Shown here in pieces: positions 21,847-34,422 of a stretch of 64,000 nucleotides of DNA. Position 1 is the first letter of the stretch. Every line of letters begins with the position of its first letter. Under the pieces are notes generated by a model that saw only the letters and a program-made list of their open reading frames with translations, ran no database searches and was not told the origin of the DNA. The translations under genes and the position numbers were made by a program. The stretch comes from Jackrogersella multiformis (Eukaryota; Ascomycota; Sordariomycetes; Xylariales; Hypoxylaceae): NCBI GenBank assembly GCA_902806575.1, contig CADCXD010000005.1:2604001-2668000 (forward strand). The letters are read 5' to 3'.

Positions 21847-24275
21847 TTCTGCGTACCTGGCTAGTCGGGTTGCGACGTTGGACTTTCAAAGGTGGACGTC
21901 TCGGTAACGATGGTAAGGGTACGGATATCGGCTAAAGAAATTGGGTAGGGAGAAGTCGGCTTATCGATTAGCGCACCGAATTGAACCAATTTAGAGGAAT
22001 TTTCACGATTGTTCGGTTATAAACCGCCGATGCAGGAGTGAATAGCGCGTGAACTCGGAGGACCTCGGGATTGTGTCGACAGGGTTACTAGAGAAAAACA
22101 ACAAGGTTGAAAGAAAGGGCCAAGGATGATGTAAACATAAACGAGAAAGAAAATGGATGATCGGCAAGGAGGGGAACGAGCGTTTTACCGCAGGAAAGTA
22201 AACGCTGTGAAGCCGTCGAAGGAGGAAGAAGAAAAAAAGTCGCAGAGTGATTAAAATTTTCTAAACGGCAGCCAAAAGTTGTTCGTTGGTAACCAAGGCG
22301 GTAGCGGTAGCACCTGCCCAGCATGACTCGCATCCATGCCTCCTAAACTCAATGGGTTGTCGGGTGGGCGGGTGTCCCTGACTGGTTCGGATTGCTACTG
22401 TTGGTAAATCCTTTCGCGTGATCATTCATCCGGCCGATATCACATCCACTATCTCTTATCGTAGTGTCTTGTGCTAACCCCTCGGACGCTATTATGTCAT
22501 AGCTTGACGCTAAGCCCTGTTAGATTTGCTAGGCAGCATAGGGGCCTGGCCGCCCAGGAAAATCCCCAAGTCCCCCAGCTTTCACAACCCATGCTGCCGG
22601 CAGAGTTTCGTCCCTGACGATCATCCCTACCTAAGTAGGTAAGTATAGCCGACCTCTAAGGATACCTAGGTAGGTAGTTCCCCAGAATCTTCAATCGTAC
22701 TCCTGGTCTAATGCATCGCCCGAATCGAACATCTACGTCTATCGATGGCTTCGGGTTGGTGGTCCTTCAAGTATAGTTGGATTCAAGGTCCGACGCCACA
22801 AGGATCTGTCAAGTGTTAGCACTTACAACATTATATTCCTAACCCAATTACACACGTCGTCGGCATCATGATCATTGGACTTCAATCATCTGATTAAATA
22901 CAGAGAAAAGATACGAAATGAGAAGAAGAGCCTTGTCGGCCTCGGAACAAACTTCGAAAAGAGTCCCCATGTGTTCTCTCAGACCATGGAGATGATATAT
23001 AATGTATCACGTGTGTTCGCACTATTAGGGAAATAGTAAGACACACGGCCGGATATCCGATCTATCTTAAGAAACGATCCCGCCGCGACAGAATCTAAAT
23101 CTAGCCGCAGCATAGGTCTTAAGAACTCACGACTTGTTGTTGAAACTTGCAAAGATATATTCTGGAGGAACTCTCTCTATTTAATGTTATGCGATCGGTT
23201 CTCGGTTCAAATATATATCAAAGCTCTTAAGTTACTTGTCATAATAGTCTTGGCGGGTGACTCCGAATGCCCTCGGCAAAATACAACAATTTGGCCCCCG
23301 GCTCTTACAGACATGCATGTTTTGCACATGATGTACATACGATCACCAGGAAATCTCGGCACAGGACATACATATGTTACATACCTACCTACATATATGT
23401 ATGTATGTAGACATCCATGATGGCGCATACCAATCTCACACATCATTAATCGGGCCGCGTTTTGCCAACGAGTTGACTTGCCCTCATAAAATCTAGAGAT
23501 TCGACAGACTAACCTATAACCGACGAGGGGTTATATAGGTACTTTAGGTAGGATCAAGGTCGAAGTGGTACGATTCGACGACATTGTTACAGAGCCTATT
23601 AGGTTAATTCGATAGATAACACCTACTATACCATGCATAAACTGGTATTCGAAAGTCTCGCTGTTCAGAGCTCAGTAGACATGTGATTTGGTGCCCCTTT
23701 CTTTTTCTTTTCGATACTTACTTGAGACAGACTACGGTAAATACTACTTGTAAGTGGAACTCTAGGCCCAATTACCTCAGTCCCAATATTTATAAAAACT
23801 AGGCAGAATTTACATCTATTACCTAGGTAGATAATTAATAATTACTAACCTAGGTACCTAGGTACTTTAGTAGGTCAGATTATATAGGGGTAAGAAGCTA
23901 CGGTATCATCGAACAAAATAACGGATATTGCCCGGCCTTTATAATACGTCCATTAATACTGCCTTGCGTCTAACAAGTACAGAGTGCCTCTTCGAATCAC
24001 CGTAGGATTCTTCCCTGGCATCTAGATATACTTAAGCAGATAACCTGATTCTCTTTAAATTCTCACAGTAGTTAAACTACCCATTAGAGTCTGAGAAATC
24101 ATGAAATAATGGCCACTAGGGACTTAAAGGCATACTTTCTTAACTCGGAAGGTTCATAGACTCTGCCCGCAACCCTGAGACTACACACCGGCAACCGAGG
24201 GAGGTATGACTACAACAAGGCCACAGTTAAGGGTTGGGATATTCTGGGTGACAATCCCATTCAAGGAATTACATA
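21847..24275. other. Gene-free interval between the carrier and the Gfo/Idh/MocA oxidoreductase
   Basis: This 2.4-kb interval has short random frames only. ACCTAGGT copies lie near 22664 and in a cluster at about 23820-23870. A TATG/TACC-rich stretch covers 23370-23412. Confidence 0.5.
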
Positions 24276-25853
24276 TTATACTAGCTTCCAAGACCCATCC
24301 GTGATTTCGATCCTAATCTCCCTACTCTCGTCTATACTTCGTCGACCAGCCTCAAGGATAGCCGTTGTCGCTATCGTATTGTTCAGTGTAGGGAGCCCTC
24401 TCGCGTCTAGATCGGCAGGCTTGAGCGCCCCTGAGTTAACTGCTCGGCACCCGTCGACGAATTTCTCGAACGAGATATAACCGTATCCGGTTTGACCGTT
24501 GAAGTTTCCTTCTTCGTCTGGTGCGTATTTCATGTAGAATGGGTTGTACCACACGAGCTGGCCTGCAGTATCGTCTGCAACGTCATATCCACGCTTGGCC
24601 TGGTTGACACGGACCTCGCCCCCTGATGCTAAATAGTGGAAGTACTGGTTGGAGTGCACACCGGCTTTCTGGGGGGCCGTCCACGATGCAGTATATACAC
24701 CCGTAGCTAGTTTACTTGGGTCACCTTGCTTTTGCCAGGTGACCATGACTGTGATAGTGTCCTCCGTCGCTTCGTTGCATCCAAGGCTAGTAGCAATACC
24801 TTTCGCCGCTGAGGCGGAGACTTTTACGGGGATGAAGCCCAACTGGGAGACCACTTTAACAACGGTCGTTAGCAGTTGCTTCTTAGGTACCTAGGTAGGT
24901 ATATAAGGAGTTCAGGGGCTTGAGATATGCTTCGAGAGCAACGACTCCTCAGTCGGCCCGATTAGGAAATTCTGGCTTTCAAGACAAGCCAAGAAGGGGA
25001 AGAAGAATCTCTCGATGTTACGTACTCGAGTCGCAAATGTCTATATGGTGACTGTTTAGATAGTATGAGATATCGGAGTCAACACCAGCCCAGGCTTTAA
25101 ACGTCTCCAACTGAAACTTTGGCTGCGACATGTAGCTATAGAAATAGTTGAAGTCACCTAGCTTCTGGGCCTTGAATCTGGCATCAGCATAGGCGGGGTC
25201 ATAGCGTTTGTGGTGCTCGATGTAGACGTAAACGTTGTGTTTTTTTGCGGCTTCGATAAGAGCTTGGTGGTGCTCCAGGGTTTTCACAGCGGGTTTGGTG
25301 ATCATGACGTGTATTCCACGCTCAATTGCGTACAGAGCTATTGGGTAATGGGTTGTGTCTGGAGTGAAGATGGTGATAGCGTCACCTGGCTTTAAGGCAT
25401 TAATGGCAGCTTTATATGAGTCAGGGTCCTTGGTATCGTTCGCCGGAAAGGAGTCGAAGGAGCAATCTAGGCCATTGTAGACCTTGGAGATGTTGCTATC
25501 AAGATGTTGCCCTACTCATGTCAATGCTCATCCTTAGTCTAGGATTCAGGTGTGAGCCCACTGATAGCTGGGAATTTAGTCCCATTTGTGCCGACCATGC
25601 CCAGCTTAGCCACCTTTCCTCTCCTCCGAAGGTCGAAGAGAGTCAGACCAACGACTCCTACCTTCTTATCCGACCCCGAAGCACCGCCTCCCACAAACCC
25701 GGTGGTATACTCGCCCGTCCCAACCTTTGACAATGTCAGCTTCTAAGCAACGAACTATTAAATGCATACCAAGTCAGTACGTACCATCAGCACATTCAGT
25801 GGGGAGGGGGAGCTCGTCGGGACAATAACCGACTTGATTGTTTCTGCTGCCAT
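24276..25853 (-). CDS. Gfo/Idh/MocA-family NAD(P)-dependent oxidoreductase
   Basis: Members oxidise or reduce sugars, inositols and related polyols; the substrate here is unknown. Four exons were joined: 25785-25853, 25562-25724, 25026-25511 and 24276-24853, giving 431 residues. The Rossmann entry is VLMVGTGEYTTGFVGG (about residues 20-36). The family EKP motif appears as TKPAVKT. The catalytic-region stretch YIEHHKRYDPAYADARFKA and the GFO/IDH/MocA C-terminal domain follow. Splices of 60, 50 and 172 nt keep phase. The third intron contains a TACCTAGGTA palindrome near the acceptor side. No signal peptide is seen, so a cytosolic location is likely. Confidence 0.85.
24854..25025 (-). repeat. 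Intron carrying an ACCTAGGT palindrome
   Basis: This is the 172-nt third intron of the oxidoreductase. It has GTACGT at the donor and TTAAAG at the acceptor, and it contains the palindromic repeat at about 24886-24901. It is the clearest copy of the motif inside a gene in this window, and it lies in an intron. Confidence 0.6.
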
Positions 25854-28800
25854 TTTGACGTATTTTGTCTTATGGATACGAGCGATATGGATTCGAAAAG
25901 GGGGAAAGTCTGCTTGGGATCCCTCGACAGGGAATCAAATTATGAAGAGTCAAATATAAAAGAACGAGAAAAATAAAATAAGGACCAGAGAACCATAAAT
26001 AAATTTCTGTATTTGTATTTTCTACCTCCGGCTCCAGGCCACATGTACCCTTATAAACCGGAAGGCATTACCTACGTAGGGTAGGTACTTTCCTCTTGGG
26101 GGATTTAATCTTCATCTTCATAGACGGAAAAATTGAGGGGCAGTTGGGGAAATCTCCAGGTACTAAGTCGTCACACTTATTGATGTAGTGCTATCGGCAA
26201 ACATTCATTGAAAATCTCCAATATTTCCAAAAGTTTTCCAATGACAATGGGTAGGTATGCATAATGTAACTAGAGATAATCAAAATAATATAAATAACCT
26301 TAGAGCTTTAAGCAGACACCAAAATTGGTAGCATATATAATATGTACCTACCTATATTAGTTCGGTAGTTTATTGTTTATTGCTTCTTGCTTAGAATCGT
26401 GACTTGATGAAAGAAAAGGGGCTGAACAATAGAAGCTAAGCTTTTCTTATTTTTATTTCTCAAAGTTAAGGCAACTTCACCCCGCACTCCTATTCTAATC
26501 CGATAAGCCCCGGTTTCGTGCTGGTCACCATATTTGTCGGGTTTAATTAAGTACCTATAATTAGGTACCTACCCCGCCCCCAACCACTGTACCTCTTAGC
26601 ATGGATTGATGGACTGCCCCGCGTTTAGTAGCTGGAGGCCACTGTTCCTTACCTACTATGAAGGAGAGCCGGCATCGGACTATCATTGGATTGATTCAGT
26701 GAAGTGAAATGTTATTAGGTACCTAGCCTAGGTAGGCCACCTCACAAACTCCCGAGTCATCAACCTTTTTCAACGGTTGAAACATGATAATGATATAGAA
26801 TGAAACCAACCAAGCATTGTCACAAATAGGAAGGTCAAGAAACCAAAAGGTATCACCGCAACGTCGTCCGGTTAAATGCTACGGAGCACATATTTCTAAA
26901 ACGAACAGCCCAACGACAGCTATTAAAGGTGCCTAGGTATGCAGTATGCGCAAGGCTCTCTAAGGTACCTTATGAGGAGCGTTACATCACCCTTGGGTAC
27001 ATGGGATCACGAACGATAGCAAACGTGGAATACATATTGCCCGAACGCTGCACCGAGTACATACATACTTACCTGGGGTACCTACGGAAGGATATAAAGA
27101 CTTCTAGCGTCGGTCTTGGCTATATCGAAGCCTTCTCCCGCCTTTTCACTGGAGGAAAAACTTCTACTTGAATTCTTCCGTGGGGTTTATGCCTCATCTA
27201 GCCTGGGCTGCAGACCAAGCGAACTCGACTGAGTACATGTAGGCCGCTACCCCAGACGGCCAGCAATCTACCAGGCTGCCTAGGGAGGTAGAGAATCAGC
27301 AGTTCATTATATGCGTATAGCATCCATGAACGAATGCTACTAGTTCGTCTACGTGTAAACATGGTATTACATATTACTACCACCCACCAGCAAGATGTAC
27401 TACCTACTACCTACTACCTACCACATATCTCATACCACGTCCCTCATACCACATCCATGGACCATGGTATGTTCAGCGAGGCCCAATTGCCCTTAGCCCG
27501 AGGGCCCCGTATGAAAGTACCTCTCTCAGGAACCTATCCAAATCCGCTTATGTCCTGGATCTGGAGATAGTTTCGTCTGCTCCACACAATGCGGCAACCA
27601 ACTGTAGCCCTGTCATCCCCGCCAAAGGCCACCCTCCAATAACCCTCGGCCCTGTCAAGTGGACGGCATACCTCGACCGACCGTCTTCCACTCGATATTG
27701 TCTCCAACCAAGGGGGAAGAAGGGAAGAGAGAAAACCCCTTTCCCAACTTTCTTTCTCGATGGATCCCTTATGAGGGTCATAAGACAACTTGGTCGATAT
27801 TAATGACGTCTTCATCAACTTCATCCGTCTCTCCCACCATAGCCACAACGACCTCGACAGCTCATCAACCGCCATAAATCTTTTCAGCGCGCAAGACACG
27901 GCTTCTCCGCTCGGCTCTCTTAACTAGCTTATTTGTTCCGGTGACGACAGAGTGCCTTCATCAACCATCCTCAATTTCACCCGGGTCCTGATCGACTCTA
28001 CTGCAGATCCTCCCGATTTCCATCAGCCCAGTTCTGGTCTCACCCGGAGATGCGACTTTGGCCTAGCCAATCATGATGCTGTTGCAAATGTCACCACAGC
28101 CAATCTGGTGTAGCTCAACGTGAACTTACAGGCATCTCAACCTATTCTTTGCATGAGCAGCTGCCGAATAAGGTACACTCTTTCTTCAAAGGAGCATTCA
28201 ACCGCCTCCGGGCCCTTGTTTTCCCTCAAGCTCCTAGTTGCAGCTTGTTAATCATATGGCCGAAACGCGTTGGGTACCTCGATAACAGCCCGACAATTAT
28301 TCTGCATTAATCTGCAAACTCCAGGATTGTAGATTATTAGCGTGACTTTCTGAATCTATTTACGATATATTACTTTGGTATAAACCCGAGATGCAAATGA
28401 CCCGTTTTTCCTAAGGCCATTAAAGGATCTAGTAAGTCTAGTAAGTCCAAAATCAGCTTGGTAACTTTTTGACCCGGCAGAGGAAGAGCCCCTGGCACCC
28501 ATGCTGCCATGTACTAGTCGCCTCTCTTAGCTCCTTTTTATTAGGGGTATTTCGGGTTCAGAACGTAACCAATGTCGCCTCTTTCGGACCAATGTCCTAA
28601 CGAGCAAAACACTAGGTAAGATATTCTCTATGCCGCTGACCCACACCCCACAAGGTACTGTATGCAACTCAGAGGACAGAAGCCATTAGGTTATAGAAAG
28701 GCAGCATTATGCTGCTGTCTACTGAATACAATTACTATGTCTTGAATCTTATAAGTATAGCTACAGCTCCCCTTTTGCTTACCGCAGTTTTCTTTTTCTC

Positions 28801-28927
28801 GACGCCCCCTTCCATGCTTATCTCCTTGACCTAATTATCTATCCTTCGGTGTATATCGACCCGTGGGTCGAAAAGTGGCATCCTCATCAACCTCAACTTT
28901 TGTCTTATCGCTATTCAGTCAGAAACC
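25854..28927. other. Gene-free interval before the DHDPS-family aldolase
   Basis: This is a 3.1-kb interval. Frames at about 27530-27900 are open on both strands but resemble nothing I recognise. ACCTAGGT-type copies lie near 26718 and 26933, and a CTACCTA tandem stretch covers 27395-27425. The last 150 bp are pyrimidine-rich promoter-like sequence. Confidence 0.45.
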
Positions 28928-29914
28928 ATGACTGTCTCGAACAGCAGTGCCGTCAATGGCCACGCGACCTCAAGACGGCCCCTGCCATGTGGTATCTATG
29001 CCCCCACCATGACATTTTTCGACCCTGAAACCGAAGAGCTTGATATTCCTATTATCAAGAAGCATGCCGAGCGCTTGGCTAGAGCCGGACTTGCTGGCCT
29101 AGTTACTATGGGTTCCAACGGAGAAGCCATTCACTGCACACGAGAAGAAAAGGTAGCAGTAACCAGTGCTACCAGAGAGGCTCTTGATGCCGCTGGTTTC
29201 ACTACCACGCCCATCATCGTTGGGGCTACAGAGGGGAGCGTTAAGGGGACTATTGAACTTAGCAAACAGTCTGCAGCGGCTGGTGGAGATTACGTATTGC
29301 TACTGCCTCCAAGCTACTTCCGTCCTCAGATGGACGAAGAGGCTATAGCGGGCTATTATACCGCCGTTGCAGACGAGAGCCCACTGCCAATCGTTTTATA
29401 CAACTACCCTGGCGCAGTTGCCGGTATCGACATGGACTCGGATCTCATCATAAAGCTTGCCGAACACCCCAACATTGTCGGAACCAAATTTACATGTGGC
29501 AGCACCGGTAAACTTACTCGCGTAGCACTAGCTACAAACGCAAAGACACCTTCTTCCGAAGGCAGTGGCTATATGGCTTTCGGCGGCATATGCGACTTTA
29601 CAGTCCAAACACTGGTGTCGGGGGGAAGCGGAATCATCGCGGGCGGTGCGAATGTCATGCCCAAGCTTTGCGTCAAGGTATGGAACCTATACGCCGAGGG
29701 AAAGACGGAGGAATCGATTGCACTGCAAAAGGTGCTCTCACGAGGTGACTGGTTTTTGACCAAGGCAGCGATCGCGGGCACCAAGCAAGCAATTCAGACT
29801 TACTACGGGTACGGCGGCTACCCTCGGCGCCCACTCAAGCGCCTTGAGAAGGCCAGGATCGAGGCCATCGCAGAGGGGATTCGGGAAGCGATGGAAGTTG
29901 AGAAGTCACTATGA
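28928..29914 (+). CDS. DHDPS/HOGA-family class I aldolase
   Basis: This 328-residue intronless gene belongs to the DapA superfamily of Schiff-base aldolases, which act on keto-acid substrates. Visible residues are the substrate loop GSNGEA, the catalytic tyrosine in VLYNYPGAVAG (Tyr158) and the Schiff-base lysine in NIVGTKFTCG (Lys187). The C-terminal end KQAIQTYYGYGGYPRRPL matches the 4-hydroxy-2-oxoglutarate aldolase group better than bacterial DapA. Fungal relatives also include 2-keto-3-deoxy-galactonate aldolases and hydroxyproline-pathway deaminases, so the substrate is open. Lysine synthesis in fungi does not use DapA, so a catabolic role is likely. Confidence 0.88.
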   Translation: MTVSNSSAVNGHATSRRPLPCGIYAPTMTFFDPETEELDIPIIKKHAERLARAGLAGLVTMGSNGEAIHCTREEKVAVTSATREALDAAGFTTTPIIVGATEGSVKGTIELSKQSAAAGGDYVLLLPPSYFRPQMDEEAIAGYYTAVADESPLPIVLYNYPGAVAGIDMDSDLIIKLAEHPNIVGTKFTCGSTGKLTRVALATNAKTPSSEGSGYMAFGGICDFTVQTLVSGGSGIIAGGANVMPKLCVKVWNLYAEGKTEESIALQKVLSRGDWFLTKAAIAGTKQAIQTYYGYGGYPRRPLKRLEKARIEAIAEGIREAMEVEKSL

Positions 29915-31669
29915 TGATAGGAAAACTGGTTACCGGGAACTGGTTCGTGAAACCCACGGGGACTGGCTATATACGATCGATATTAGCCGCCTGGCCGTTG
30001 ATTTCCCCTATTCTTGGAAAGTGCGGGGTTGAATCCGGCGTGACGGATGAGGCTCTTGGAAGGTGGTGGAAATACCAAGTTCCCAATTTATCGACCGCAT
30101 AAAGCCACTTGACGTAAGTGGCTGCACAAAACGGACACAAATATTCATACAAATACATACAAACACGCACAATACGTTTCACGGAACTTGACGCCTCTCC
30201 TTGCTCCTTTTCGGACAATGGGCAAACCCCAGGAACGTTCGTTGGTCCTACGATACTCGGGACATGATAAAGAATCATTAGCTCCAAATATTTACAACTT
30301 AGAAAATTTTGCCCTATCACGAACTGTGAGAGGAGAGAACTTGCATTTGACATGTTCTCTGGCTACTGTTTCCCCTTTAATAGGTCGATCTCGCTAGAAG
30401 TATAACCACAAGAAAATGTCTCCGTCTCTTCTATATCTTCACCAGCATAGTAAACTTCCCCGTTAGATCACTAAACTGTCATCACCGCCAATATCTTCAA
30501 TAACAGAGGACATTTTAAATATGTAGTGTATGCTAAAAAGAGCACCGGCAACTGCCTGAAGGCGACAGAAGCTCACATGTCTCGTTTTCCGACTTCCATA
30601 GGTCCCTGCAGATATCATCCACCCACCCATCATCTATTACCCACGGAGGATGCAAATCTGCAGATCGTCGGCATCCTCGCTAGGAACTTTTTTTCTCTCT
30701 CTTATTTTTGACATGTACCTACGCGCGTATCGTGTATATTAGATACCTACCCAAATGTCATTTTCATCTTTCGAGCTACGCACCGGAAGAACATAAATAA
30801 AATAAAGAAGAAACAACACCTCTAGCTTGAGAAATCTATTTTGGTCTTGGGCTCCATTTCGCCCATGTGCCTAGGGTCCGCCGGGGGTTTAGGTAGGTAT
30901 TCTTTGGTACGGCCAATATAGTCGCGGCGATCAACGTAAGAGATTTAGGTATCAATCCCTGGAGAGGAAACGCCACCCCACGAGGCTTTTCCCCCTCCAT
31001 GTCCATCTCCATACAGTCCCCGTCCCCCCTCTCACTACCGTTACCCCCGTTTCGCGGCTCGGGCCGTCCCTTCGTGTCAAGATAAGATCGATCACCTGCC
31101 CTGGGGTGGTTTTTTTGTGGGCTTGGCGGCGACGGCGGCAAAGAACGACGTTAATAGCTCTTGTTTTAATATATCGCAGCGCCGTAGGAGACACATGCGT
31201 GTCTAGAGGTAAGTTATAAGAATACCTAGATACGTACAATAATACGCACGAGACCCTTTCGTAACCTGCGGATGTACATGGGTAGAATCAGGTCGGGAGC
31301 ACATGCCTCCCCTTCTCCCTTTCCCCCTACGCACTCCACACATGCAAGTATGATGTACGTCCCCGAACCGTTCAGCCTCTTCCTAGGTAGGTACATGTAG
31401 GTTCGACGTACCATGCGGCACGTACCGATGCTGACCCCCCCCCCTCTTTCCCCCTTGGCTTCTGGCCGGTCCCTATACACATAGGTATGTAGTACAAACC
31501 TACTTCTCCACGCACGAGCCAAGGGGCTAGTCATTGGGGACACGCAGACCCCTCCCTCTCTAGACCCTGGATGTCATCATCCCACACGCTCTGTCGTCAT
31601 AGCGCTTCAGGCCCCTCCTTTTTGAGCCAAGTGCCCTTTTGAGCAAACCCCCTTCCCTCCTCTTTCCGT
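29915..31669. other. Gene-free interval between aldolase and FAD oxidoreductase
   Basis: This 1.75-kb interval lies between the stop codons of convergent genes. It contains an ACCTAGGT-type copy near 31383, a C10 homopolymer at about 31435-31444 and pyrimidine-rich stretches. No gene is recognised. Confidence 0.5.
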
Positions 31670-33258
31670 TCATACCTTGAACTTTCTGGGATCCAGGTCG
31701 GCGATGTCGGCGCTCTTGGCCTCGCCCTCGAAGATGAACTCGCTCATCAGCTTGCCGGTCGCGGGGCCGTTCTGGATGCCCCAGCACGTGTGGCCCGCGG
31801 CTATCCACAGGCGGCCTACGGACGTGCCGCCGATCAGCGGGGTGGTCTCCTTGCCGAAGCGCATATGCCGCGGTAGGTAGCACGCCTGCTTGGCGGCGAT
31901 GGGTGCGGAGCCCAGGACGGGGCTCACGGTGGCGATGTACGAGATGAGGTCGTCGCACTGGGACTCGTCGCATTCGACCTGGTCGGCCGTCTCCGGAAGC
32001 GGTATTGTCGAGTCCGGCTCGCCGCACGCGTACACCTCGCCGCCGGGGCGCGCGTAGATCTCCGGATCTACATTGCCTCGGTGCTTCCGCCTCTCGCCGC
32101 GCGCCGCCCGATGTGCCGGTACCCAGTCGGTGGGCAGCGAGATGTCGGTGAAGACGGCGTAGGGGCTGACGTCCGCCGCGAACACGACACTATGCGCTCT
32201 TAGGCCCTCAACCTTAGTCTTCGGCCAGAGCTGCCCTGTCCACGGGCCGGCGGCTATCACGACGTCGGTCACGCCTTCTACCGTCATTGTCTCGCCTGTA
32301 ACGCGGTCGAGGTACTCGACGCTCGAGACGGCCGTCTCAGATTTGTTAAGGCCGATGCTCGTGACCTTGGCGTTGACACGTACTTCAGCGCCACGTTCGC
32401 GCGCCAGAGCCGCTATCGACGTGGTGAACTGGTAGGGATGCACCTGCGCCGTCTCGGTGAAGCCCGGGAGCCCCATCTCAGCGTATTCGCGCACCAAGCT
32501 AGCATTGATCCAGTCGAGGTCCGCGGGTAGGACAGAGTCGTGAAGTAAGGAGCTTGCCTTCTCGTCTTGCTTAGGTAACTTTTGCCATTCTACCTGTTCT
32601 TCCGGTTCGCCCTTGGAAAGGCTAAGACTACTCTTCTTTCTCGTATTGGCTAAATTGCTTGGCGGCTTCCTTTTCCCAACTGAAGCTGTGAGTTGGCCGC
32701 ACCCGAGTCGTCTGTATCCCCATCTGTCGGCGCCGCCGTGCTCAGCTGCCAATTCGGCATGAAGGCGATAGGAGAGCGGTACTAGACATGACGGATAGGC
32801 CCAAAGACCGAGGAGACCTCCGGCTTTCCCCGATGCGGCGGCAGCTATAGACGTGGCCTCGAGAATGGTGATATGGTGGAGCGATGTGCTGTAGGAGGGA
32901 TGTCGAGTTAGGTAGTATGCTGTTGTTGTGCCGATAACACCACCCCCTGGGAACTGCGCGTTAGTGGATCTGTTATCCCTCACTAGGTGTTACCATACAT
33001 TCATAGTAGCAGCATGTTCTCCAACGGTGATCCTAAGCTAATGGAGCTAAGAGGCTGACGTGCGTGTGAGAGGACCCGAGGACATGGATAGTAATTTATA
33101 AAAAGAAAAAAAAAAAAGGTAGGATACACATGTATCTAGCGTTTGCATAGGTATAGAATGTTACAGGTATAGAATATTACAGGTACAGAATATGAAAAGA
33201 GCAAGACAAACTCACCTATGATCACGATATGTCGTGGTTTAGGCATCCGAGCGTCCAT
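31670..33258 (-). CDS. FAD-dependent oxidoreductase (DAO superfamily, Tda3-like)
   Basis: Exon 1 (33216-33258) encodes MDARMPKPRHIVIIG and joins exon 2 (31670-32946) across a 269-nt intron. The splice rebuilds the FAD dinucleotide-binding motif IIGGGVIGTTTAYYL, giving 439 residues. The rest fits the DAO fold: a middle substrate domain, VIAAGPWTGQLW, and the C-terminal FAD contact GRLWIAAGHTCWGIQNGP. Budding-yeast Tda3 is the nearest named relative I can suggest; it is linked to late endosome-to-Golgi trafficking, and its substrate is unknown. The frame ends KFKV-stop at a GTATGA that could also be a donor, so a short extra C-terminal exon is possible. Like ureF, the gene is GC-rich. Confidence 0.85.
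33149..33194. repeat. 16-bp tandem repeat in intron
   Basis: Three near-identical 16-bp units (AGGTATAGAATRTTAC, the last partial) lie head to tail inside the 269-nt intron of the FAD oxidoreductase. An A-rich run sits nearby at about 33103-33117. Confidence 0.8.
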
Positions 33259-34422
33259 ACTAATGTAGTGTATTTGGCATGACCGTACAGTACACCAAAC
33301 TAAATTTGGAATTGACCTTTTTTTCTTCTTGTTGGTTAGGATTCACATGCTTAGCTTGGCTAACGACCTCAAGTGGCTGTAATGCCGATTCGAAGTTGGA
33401 GCGTTACTCCAAACTGTGGGAGGCTTCGAAGCTCATTCGGATTTACTGCCCTTCGATTGGCAACACCTGCTACTCGAATTAGAAACATCCAAATCAACGA
33501 TGATCAAGCCATTGACGACATGCATTAGAAATCAGATGTTTTCAACAAAGGGGCAGGGATCATTTTGAGAAACAATTACGCATGTGTTGTATGATGATGA
33601 ATGTATTGTAAGTAGTTTTCGTCTGTGCTCTGCTCTATCTACACTACTCTAGGTAGTAAACATGTGATGTGGATGATTAATAAGATAGCTAGGTACCTAC
33701 CATTCCAAAGTTTAGGATGGCACGACATGAGATCTTATCGGACAGCTACTTAGGTGGACTCCAGTGCTGCTAGGCAGCTACAGGTAACAAATCACGAATC
33801 GGGGTAATCGCGGCTCCGAACCCGAGGCCCAAGCTTCTGGTAGCACTTAACCTAGGTACATACCGCTATTAACTTGCTACCGGTAGGTACCTGAGGTATG
33901 TAATCAAACGTCATTGGCAGACAGACCGGAAAGACCCATTAAGACCCATTAAGACCCGCATGCATAGAGTTCGAGAAGTTCGGATCACAACCTTGCCGAG
34001 GCTCTAGACCTGATACGTTAAGTGTACGAAGTATGATTTTTATCGTCATTATTTATCGTAATACCTCGGGAGACTAAAACCTGGAAGCTACCTTAAATTC
34101 TTCACAAGAACATTAAAGAAAGAAAAAGATCCATTGTTCAGAACAATATAATCCATCGATATTTATGAGCGGAATAATCATAAGGAGCTGGCATCACACG
34201 CATTCAATCTTTGGTAATCATAATCATATCTGCAAAGTGACCTCATTTGGACTACAAACACGACCTTTATCATCCAATAGCCGATTAGCAAGTTTTAGAT
34301 ACCCCGCCAACAAAACCAAGAGCATTATCACGAGTTCTGCTATCTCGACTTCGCTCTCGTCAGCAAATACCCCGCCGTTTCCGAAACATTATATATCCAC
34401 CAGCAACAATACAATCACTACG
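33259..34422. other. Intergenic, FAD oxidoreductase to glutathione peroxidase
   Basis: This 1.16-kb divergent promoter region contains a 10-bp tandem repeat (AAGACCCATT, 2.7 copies, 33931-33957) and ACCTAGGT near 33851. From 34165 the peroxidase frame is already open in phase with an upstream ATG. Confidence 0.55.
33931..33957. repeat. 10-bp tandem repeat AAGACCCATT
   Basis: Two exact copies and a partial third lie in the promoter of the glutathione peroxidase, about 490 bp before the short-form ATG. Confidence 0.8.

Noticed and set aside
27534..27899. Overlapping frames of 121, 77 and 72 residues on both strands
   Set aside because: None resembles a known protein, and the strands conflict with each other.
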